A stretch of DNA of 64,000 bases. Source: Candidatus Brocadia sp. WS118 (GTDB lineage: Bacteria; Planctomycetota; Brocadiia; Brocadiales; Brocadiaceae). The number at the start of each line of letters is the position of its first letter. The stretch's first letter is position 1. The position numbers and the translations under genes are program-made. The notes below the pieces were generated by a model, which worked only from the letters and a program-made list of their open reading frames with translations, did no database searches and was not told the DNA's origin. Where the stretch lies: NCBI GenBank assembly GCA_007618135.1, contig PHFX01000155.1, positions 1-64,000 of the forward strand. Direction: 5' to 3'. Below, in pieces: positions 56,006-61,576 of this stretch.

Positions 56006-56608
56006 TCACACCATAATTCCGCGAATTTTTACTGCCTTCTTTTTCCCTATACCTTCCACACAGGCAAGCTCCCGCTCATTGGCAGCAAAGACTTTCTCTA
56101 CACTCCCAAAATATTCTAACATCCGTTTTGCTGTCCTTGGTCCAATACCTGGCAGCCCCTGGAGTAAGTACAGCTTTTGTGTCTGGATGCGTTTGGGTTT
56201 TCTCCCCACCCTCCTTAATAAATCATTGCCGCATTGCGCCTCATGCATTCCTGCCATTATTAAGATTTCCACCGTTCCACAAGGTGTTTTTGAAAAGATC
56301 AATGGTATTTGCCAGGAAACAGATAATGAAACGATCGCACCTTTTATGGCTTGGCGGTCAATTTTATAACCCGTATGAAACAAATCTATTCCTTCTATCA
56401 CCATAAACGGTGTTTCTGTATGCCTCTTTAAACGAGATGCCTGGGAGAAAAGACGTCCGTCAATAATGGATACAACAAAGTCCTTTGTTGTCTTTCGCTC
56501 AACAATGCGATTATTGATGCGATAATCAAAGGCTGTTTTGATGGTTTTGTATGTGTTTTTATATCTTTTGATTTTCTTTGATTCTACCAGCATTCTCAAG
56601 GCATGCAA
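56006..56608 (-). CDS. ERCC4 (XPF-like) nuclease with helix-hairpin-helix tail
   Basis: A 200-residue protein. The nuclease signature VERKTTKDFVVSIIDGRLFSQ (ERKxxxD) is intact, while the preceding GDY motif reads FDYRINN and the usual N-terminal DxRE strand is missing or diverged. The last 60 residues hold a double helix-hairpin-helix (LQGLPGIGPRTAKRML, CVEGIGKKKAVKIRG) that binds DNA. Family members cut branched DNA. Possible shortening at the N-terminus raises doubt about activity. Confidence 0.82.
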   Translation of the reverse strand: MHALRMLVESKKIKRYKNTYKTIKTAFDYRINNRIVERKTTKDFVVSIIDGRLFSQASRLKRHTETPFMVIEGIDLFHTGYKIDRQAIKGAIVSLSVSWQIPLIFSKTPCGTVEILIMAGMHEAQCGNDLLRRVGRKPKRIQTQKLYLLQGLPGIGPRTAKRMLEYFGSVEKVFAANERELACVEGIGKKKAVKIRGIMV

Positions 56609-56839
56609 GGGAAATCATTCTTTATCTCTTTTGATTTGTTTTGATATTTTTGTATAATTAGGTACGACATAAGTACGACATGGAACGGAGTGGATGGGCA
56701 AAGACCCCCACCCCCTCTAAAGCCACCATCCTTCTATATCTCTTATTAGACGCCTTCTAAAGTGCGGGTAATTTTTTTGGAATCGGCTTGATAAGCATCA
56801 TAAAAAGGGGTATAAAACCATATAAAAAGGATGTAAAAT

Positions 56840-57235
56840 ATGGGTAAAATATCAAAAAAAACAGAGACATTTCAAATACTTCGCAATTCCGGCAAGTCCT
56901 TGCATGATGCTTATAAAATGGCTGGATTCAAGGGGAATTCCGTGAGTGCGCCTTATAAGCTTGAGGGAAAGGTCAAGCAACACGCCTTGACTGACCCGAA
57001 GCTTTTGAAAATTTCCAAGAAAGTGGCAAAACATATACTTGAGATTGCTGAGGATGTTTTGAAAGAGCGCAAGGATGATCCTGAAATTCAAAAGTTATGT
57101 GTAAAGGCAGCAATGCAGATTATAGAAGGCCAGCAAGACCGTATTGAGCCTAAGAAGAACCTGAATTTCAATGCGAATATCTATGGCTGTGTGGACGCAG
57201 ACCCGGTTGATTTGGAGCAATATCGGTTACCATAG
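56840..57235 (+). CDS. small hypothetical protein, possibly phage terminase-small-subunit-like
   Basis: A 131-residue, Lys-rich, helical protein. The N-terminus (TFQILRNSGKSLHDAYKMAG) looks like a small helix-turn-helix; the middle has HALTDPKLLKISKKVAKHIL; the tail ends FNANIYGCVDADP. This vaguely resembles small terminase or similar phage DNA-binding proteins, not enough for a firm name. It lies by itself, before a terminator and a toxin-antitoxin pair. Confidence 0.45.
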   Translation: MGKISKKTETFQILRNSGKSLHDAYKMAGFKGNSVSAPYKLEGKVKQHALTDPKLLKISKKVAKHILEIAEDVLKERKDDPEIQKLCVKAAMQIIEGQQDRIEPKKNLNFNANIYGCVDADPVDLEQYRLP

Positions 57236-57316
57236 TGTTCGTTAAACATAGTCAAATATAGCCAGATAATGAGTTACGGGCATTACTGGATAATAATTGG
57301 ATGGCAACATCCAAGG

Positions 57317-57362
57317 AAAAGGCCGATTGTGGAAGCCGTAACCTTCCCGGTTGGCCTTTTTT
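57317..57362 (+). terminator. intrinsic terminator
   Basis: AAAAGGCC...GGCCTTTTTT with an inner GGAAG/CTTCC stem. It ends the 56840 transcript. A diverged second copy of its 3' part (ATAACCTTCTACAATTGGCC plus Ts) is at about 57889-57912, before the RHH gene. Confidence 0.8.
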
Positions 57363-57374
57363 AATTTGTACACT

Positions 57375-57635
57375 ATGTTAGAAATTAAGTATTCAGGGAA
57401 GGCGTCAAAGCAGTTTGCCAGAATATATAAGGGCGATAGAAAAAGTGCAGAAATGATAATAAAGGCAGTGGAAGGATTTTCCAGAAACCCTTTTGGGAAT
57501 TTTGATATAAAGATATTAAAAGGTGAGCATGCAAAATTTAAAAGACTTCGTATAGGGGATTATAGAATCATATTTGAGGATGATAAGGTTAATATGTGGA
57601 TTTATGAAATAAAACACAGGCAGGAGGCTTATTAA
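57375..57635 (+). CDS. RelE/ParE-family toxin
   Basis: An 86-residue toxin, MLEIKYSGKASKQFARIYKG onward, with the family tail GEHAKFKRLRIGDYRIIFED. RelE toxins cleave mRNA in the ribosome; ParE toxins hit gyrase; which applies is unclear. A longer in-frame start at 57351 lies in the terminator T-run and is rejected. Its last codon overlaps the antitoxin frame by one base, an operon with the toxin first. Confidence 0.88.
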   Translation: MLEIKYSGKASKQFARIYKGDRKSAEMIIKAVEGFSRNPFGNFDIKILKGEHAKFKRLRIGDYRIIFEDDKVNMWIYEIKHRQEAY

Positions 57636-57820
57636 CGATAAAGACACAAATCATAAAAGAAAAGAACAAACCTATTGCAGTAATAATGGATTACAAAGAA
57701 TATCTCAAGCTTAAGGAAGCAGAAGAAGACAAAAAAGATTATTATTCAGCATTGGAAACAAAGCTAAAAAATAAAAAGTGGATAAGTCACCAGGATTTAA
57801 AAAGAAAATTAGGTTTGTAG
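57635..57820 (+). CDS. Phd/YefM-like antitoxin with a non-standard start (ACG)
   Basis: A 61-residue frame: IKTQIIKEKNKPIAVIMDYK, then EYLKLKEAEEDKKDYYSALE. NKPIAVIMDYKEYLKL fits the Phd/YefM antitoxin pattern (x-P-x-A-V-I-x-x-x-x-Y-x-x-L). No ATG, GTG or TTG begins the conserved part. AGGAGG sits seven bases before ACG at 57635, which overlaps the toxin's stop codon; ACG may be a decayed ATG or a weak start used by translational coupling. The first real ATG is internal (about 57689) and would remove the DNA-binding part. Confidence 0.65.
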   Translation, partial: TIKTQIIKEKNKPIAVIMDYKEYLKLKEAEEDKKDYYSALETKLKNKKWISHQDLKRKLGL

Positions 57821-57935
57821 GACAAAATTAACACTGTCCATAAATAGGACATAGACGGGATATATTAGGTAACATTTACCGAAAAGCTATAACCTTCTAC
57901 AATTGGCCTTTTTTGTTATTTAAGAGTTATTTGTC

Positions 57936-58145
57936 ATGAAAATTACTGTTGATTTATCGAAATCTCTTGAAAAAGAACTTAAAAAAACTATGAAAGGTGA
58001 GATAATGCCTATGTCTTCATTTATTGAGGAAGCTATAGGCCACTATATCAAAGAGAGAAAAAGGAAAAGGATAGCAAAGAAGGCATTAGCGCTTGTGGGG
58101 AAAGCAAAGGTATCGCCAAATGCTTTAAAAGAATTGGAAGAATAG
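57936..58145 (+). CDS. ribbon-helix-helix protein (CopG/ParD-like)
   Basis: A 69-residue protein with MKITVDLSKSLEKELKK (ribbon) and SSFIEEAIGHYIKERKRKR (two helices), an RHH DNA-binding fold. These are antitoxins or small repressors. No toxin gene follows, so it is an orphan or acts on the neighbouring toxin locus. Confidence 0.75.
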   Translation: MKITVDLSKSLEKELKKTMKGEIMPMSSFIEEAIGHYIKERKRKRIAKKALALVGKAKVSPNALKELEE

Positions 58146-58489
58146 AAAAGCCGTGACTTTATTTTGGCAAATAATCTGAGGTACATTGGCAAAAATCAAA
58201 TAATGTGGTATAATAATGTTGGAGAGGGACTAAGAGAGAGTTAATGGGGTTAAACGTTCCTCAGGATATAATAAATGAAATTTAAAGATGTATATGTATC
58301 TATTCTACCGCTCTTAGTTCCCCCTCCTAAAGCTCTTTGAAATTATCAGTAACATTAAAATAAGACCCGTCCAACAAATATCAAAAGTATATAAAGTGCG
58401 TCGTAGTCTTTGAAATGTTACTGTTAATAATATAGGCTTCCTTAAACCTTTAGAGAAAGGGGTGTAAAACGATATGAGGGAGTTTAAAC

Positions 58490-58528
58490 AATAGCCTGGT
58501 ATGTCAGGGATGGCATATCAGGCTATTT
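58490..58528 (+). terminator. intrinsic terminator
   Basis: AATAGCCTGGTATG / CATATCAGGCTATT stem, followed by TTTG, directly behind a six-codon mini-frame with a ribosome binding site. This arrangement resembles attenuation. Confidence 0.75.
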
Positions 58529-58552
58529 TTGTTTATGGTTATTAAACTTCTG

Positions 58553-58680
58553 GATTTGAAGGATTTTGGCAATTCTTTACCTCTTTTTATATGAATGGTT
58601 TTGTATTGCTTTCTTTGTAAAATGCTACGATAATTGAAATATCTGCATAAAATATAGAATTTCATGTCTGTATTGCAAAG
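58553..58680. repeat. direct repeat A (upstream of the 58747 gene)
   Basis: About 130 bp matching 59287-59418 in the same orientation: shared blocks TTGAAGGATTTTG, TCTTTACCTCTTTTTAT, TTTGTATTG, GTAAA-TGCTA and TTCATGTCTGTATTGCAAA in the same order. Possibly a duplicated promoter or leader. Confidence 0.75.
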
Positions 58681-58746
58681 AGACAAAGAAAAGGTTTGAT
58701 GAAATAAAAAAGGAATGAGTTTTAGTATATGAAAAAGGAGATGGTT

Positions 58747-59073
58747 ATGAAATCTAGTATATATTATATGAGAGTGGTTTTTGTTTTTGTCATCCTGACG
58801 TCTTGTATTGCTGTTCATAATTTATTTGCATGTGTGGGTATGCCTCTTCCTGAAAAAATTACTAAAGAGAAATTGTCTGCAATGAAATGTTTTGTTTGTG
58901 GAACGGATTTATGTAAGAATGGTGAACCAGTTTTTATCAAAACAAAAGGATTAACATTTTCTTTTTGTACCAAAAAGTGTTCTGAAGCATTCACGAAAGA
59001 CCCGGGAAAATGTATTGACAACATGAGAACTCAGTCTAAGGAAAAAAACCTTGCCGGAAATTTCGTAGACTGA
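58747..59073 (+). CDS. small exported metal-binding (TRASH/YHS-like) protein
   Basis: A 108-residue protein with a signal peptide (VVFVFVILTSCIAVHNLFAC region). The rest holds MKCFVCGTDLCKNGEP and FSFCTKKCSEAFTKDPGKCI, spaced like a TRASH/YHS-type metal-binding domain (C-x2-C...C-x3-C). Such domains bind heavy metals such as Cu or Hg. The ATG at 58747 is six bases after AAGGAG; two earlier in-frame ATGs exist. It is flanked by direct repeats A and B. Confidence 0.7.
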   Translation: MKSSIYYMRVVFVFVILTSCIAVHNLFACVGMPLPEKITKEKLSAMKCFVCGTDLCKNGEPVFIKTKGLTFSFCTKKCSEAFTKDPGKCIDNMRTQSKEKNLAGNFVD

Positions 59074-59286
59074 AAAAGCGAATAGTATTTTTTTTGGGTG
59101 GAAAGCTGGCTCGCCTTAAACAAAATGAAAACGGGGGAGTTCTCCCTCCCCGCTTCTTGATTGTCAGACCTATTTTCTTACTCTAAAAACCTTGTAATGT
59201 GCAGCACATTACACATCACATCACAGAAAAATCATTTCAAACCTGTATCAACATAGAGTTAAAAACGAATCGATCAGAATAAATAC

Positions 59287-59418
59287 TGAAATTGAAGGAT
59301 TTTGATATGTCTTTACCTCTTTTTATCTGAACGAATTTGTATTGATTTGTTCCTGTAAAGTGCTATCATAATCAGCTAGTCTTCATGAAAATGGAAGTTC
59401 ATGTCTGTATTGCAAACC
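59287..59418. repeat. direct repeat B
   Basis: Second copy of the repeat at 58553-58680, about 735 bp downstream, upstream of the helicase gene. The 490-bp spacer 59074-59566 holds also a short GGGGGAG/CTCCC hairpin (about 59132-59150) and no gene. Confidence 0.75.
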
Positions 59419-59566
59419 TAGTCATAAACAGCTTACGCTTTTATATCAATGTATATGAGCAGTGTCGAAGGGTTTAATATCAATAACTCTTCGTTTAAAT
59501 AGCCGTTAAATAAGATGGCTTTTAGTACGGCTAATTTAAGTTCCGCAGTTTGGCAAGGTTATCATT

Positions 59567-61300
59567 ATGCACATCTATCCCACAGACGAAGAAGTTGAAC
59601 TTGCTGCGGAACTACTCGTCAACAAATACGACGTCTCCGCTCAGCTCTTGGGGCAGCTCTTTGATATAGAACAACGCGATCAGGCCAACGCAATCCTACA
59701 ATCGCTTGGTGCCAACCGTTTAACAGTGCTTGATGTTGCGCGGCTTCTAGTCCAGCGCGAAGGACCAGGTCTGTTCGCGGGAAGTTTAGACGTGACCCGC
59801 AAGTTGCGTCTGCACCTTCTCGAAAAACTTTCCGACAACGAGGTGCAGACTCTGTTTGACAGATATCGAGAAGCTAACAGCAACATCTCGTGCTCGTCAC
59901 ATATGCGAAAGAGACTAGCCAAAATGAACTGGCACTCTGGCAAGCATTGGGCCAACGATTTCGTCAGGGTACTTGGTTTTCCGGCGATTTTCGCGGGCAT
60001 CGTCCAAGAGGAAAAAGTCCCGACGATCAAAGATGTTCCTCCGTTAAAGGTGCCGCCTAAACTGGCTGAGTTCCAAGAAGCATTGAAAAAGCGGATGCTA
60101 GAAGTTCTTGAACGTGATGGTGTCCGAATGCGTTGCGTGGTAACACTGCCGACTGGCGGGGGCAAGACGCGTGTCGCAGTTGAGGCATTCATTGATTGGA
60201 TGCAACCTCGCTTCGACGATGGCAAGTATCTCCTCTGGGTGGCTCAGAGCGAAGAGTTATGCGAGCAAGCGATTGCCTGTATCGAGCAAATGTGGGGTTC
60301 ACGGGAATTTATCGCGCAGTTGCGAATCTATCGTTTTTTTGACGGACGCAATATACCTGTGGACGAACTTCGTGGCGGTGCTGTGGTTGCAAGCATTCAG
60401 CAGCTTCATAACCGGATCAAAGCAGATGACAAGGCGCTGGAGTCGATTCTAAGGGACACAGGAGCTATGATCATTGATGAAGCACATCGGGCTATATCGC
60501 AGATGTACGACACATTATTGGATCGGGCCGAGGTGCTTTGCGGAAGCGACCTCTTCCCAGTCTGCGGTCTCACAGCGACGCCTGGGCGTGCGGGCCTTTA
60601 TCGCACCCAAGAAACCGACAAACTTGTCGGCCGGTTTGAGGCTTACCTCATTAAGCCGGAACTGGGCGTACAATACGATGATAATCCACTAAAGTATTTC
60701 CGCGAGCATGGGTTTCTCGCTAAGGCGCATCACGTTCTGTTTCTTTCGGGCAGGGAATACACCCTCACAGACGAGGAAGTAGATGATATGCAACGAGTGG
60801 ACGACTTGTCAGCGGGGTTCTTGAAGCGATTGGCAATGGACAAAGAGAGAAACCTTTGGATCGTTCGCAGACTTCTTGAGTTGCCAAAAGCCACATCTAC
60901 CCTTCTCTACGCTTGCACCGTAGAACACGCTTACTTTCTTTCGGTCATCCTTACAGCCCAAGGCCGGAGGGCAAATGCACTATCCGCTGACACGCCTGCT
61001 ACCTTGCGCCGCTTACTTGTCCGCGATTTCAAGGAACAGAAGCTTCAGTTCCTTTGCAACTATGGCGTACTGACCACCGGCTTCGATGCTCCCAAGACTG
61101 AGTGCATCGTGCTGTGTCGTCCCACGACAAGCGAAGTGCTCTATGAACAAATCATCGGGCGGGGACTCCGCGGTCCTCAATTCGGTGGCACTTCGGAGTG
61201 TACGATAATCGATTTCGCTGACAATATCCAGCGCCTTGGTCCTCCGCTTGCTTACACCCGTTTTAAAGACTTCTGGAGTGACGAGAAGACCGTGGAATAA
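59567..61300 (+). CDS. stand-alone DEAH-box SF2 helicase, restriction/defence type
   Basis: A 577-residue protein. Residues 1-150 form a helical N-terminal domain of unknown type. The SF2 core follows: Walker A LPTGGGKTRV (about 194-203), DEAH (304-307) in MIIDEAHRAISQ, GLTATPGRAG (motif III), GVLTTGFDAPKTECIV (motif V) and QIIGRGLRGPQFGG (motif VI). Close to RadD-like and restriction-type helicases. No nuclease motif is seen. GC content is higher than the flanks, suggesting transfer. It lies on the same strand as, and 276 bp before, the methyltransferase; they may or may not form one system. Confidence 0.85.
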   Translation: MHIYPTDEEVELAAELLVNKYDVSAQLLGQLFDIEQRDQANAILQSLGANRLTVLDVARLLVQREGPGLFAGSLDVTRKLRLHLLEKLSDNEVQTLFDRYREANSNISCSSHMRKRLAKMNWHSGKHWANDFVRVLGFPAIFAGIVQEEKVPTIKDVPPLKVPPKLAEFQEALKKRMLEVLERDGVRMRCVVTLPTGGGKTRVAVEAFIDWMQPRFDDGKYLLWVAQSEELCEQAIACIEQMWGSREFIAQLRIYRFFDGRNIPVDELRGGAVVASIQQLHNRIKADDKALESILRDTGAMIIDEAHRAISQMYDTLLDRAEVLCGSDLFPVCGLTATPGRAGLYRTQETDKLVGRFEAYLIKPELGVQYDDNPLKYFREHGFLAKAHHVLFLSGREYTLTDEEVDDMQRVDDLSAGFLKRLAMDKERNLWIVRRLLELPKATSTLLYACTVEHAYFLSVILTAQGRRANALSADTPATLRRLLVRDFKEQKLQFLCNYGVLTTGFDAPKTECIVLCRPTTSEVLYEQIIGRGLRGPQFGGTSECTIIDFADNIQRLGPPLAYTRFKDFWSDEKTVE

Positions 61301-61315
61301 TTTACTGGGGAAGAC

Positions 61316-61420
61316 ATGGCACACGACGTCGATTTCTGCATTCCGACACATGATCTGGTGTGCATTGATGTAGAGTTTATGTCAAGGAGGGTTGCGAGAA
61401 GATTGAAACTTAAATATTAA
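61316..61420 (+). CDS. possible small protein of 34 residues
   Basis: Frame starting MAHDVDFCIPTHDLVCIDVE with GGGGAAG five bases upstream, 15 bp after the helicase stop. It ends in a basic tail (MSRRVARRLKLKY). Could be a truncated remnant or a real small gene. No family recognised. Confidence 0.3.
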   Translation: MAHDVDFCIPTHDLVCIDVEFMSRRVARRLKLKY

Positions 61421-61439
61421 GGAATTTCAATGTGAAATT

Positions 61440-61493
61440 GTAGCGCTGGGGTTTATCCCCAGCAATTGGCCGACCACAAGGGATCGGCGCTAC
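61440..61493. repeat. GTAGCGC palindromic repeat, inverted copy of 49396
   Basis: GTAGCGCTGGGGTTTATCC...GCCGACCACAAGGGATCGGC then GCTAC; the reverse complement closely matches 49396-49450. Both copies flank the island genes of the restriction-modification area. Confidence 0.7.
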
Positions 61494-61576
61494 GTCTCAA
61501 AAGATGCATTCGAAAAAAAGCCGATGGGTTTTTGTCTTTTAAAACCCAACCTAAATTAAATGTGGGGAAATAATTG

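Larger units (their letters stand above)
58146..58746. other. leader region with mini-frames, terminator and a repeat
   Basis: A 600-bp spacer. At 58207-58222 GTGGTATAATAATG contains a good -10 hexamer. A 21-codon frame (58275-58340, MKFKDVYVSILPLLVPPPK) follows. At 58474 GAAAGGGGTG precedes the mini-frame MREFKQ, which runs directly into the terminator at 58490-58528. Repeat A (58553-58680) fills most of the rest. Whether any short peptide is made is unknown. Confidence 0.35.
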
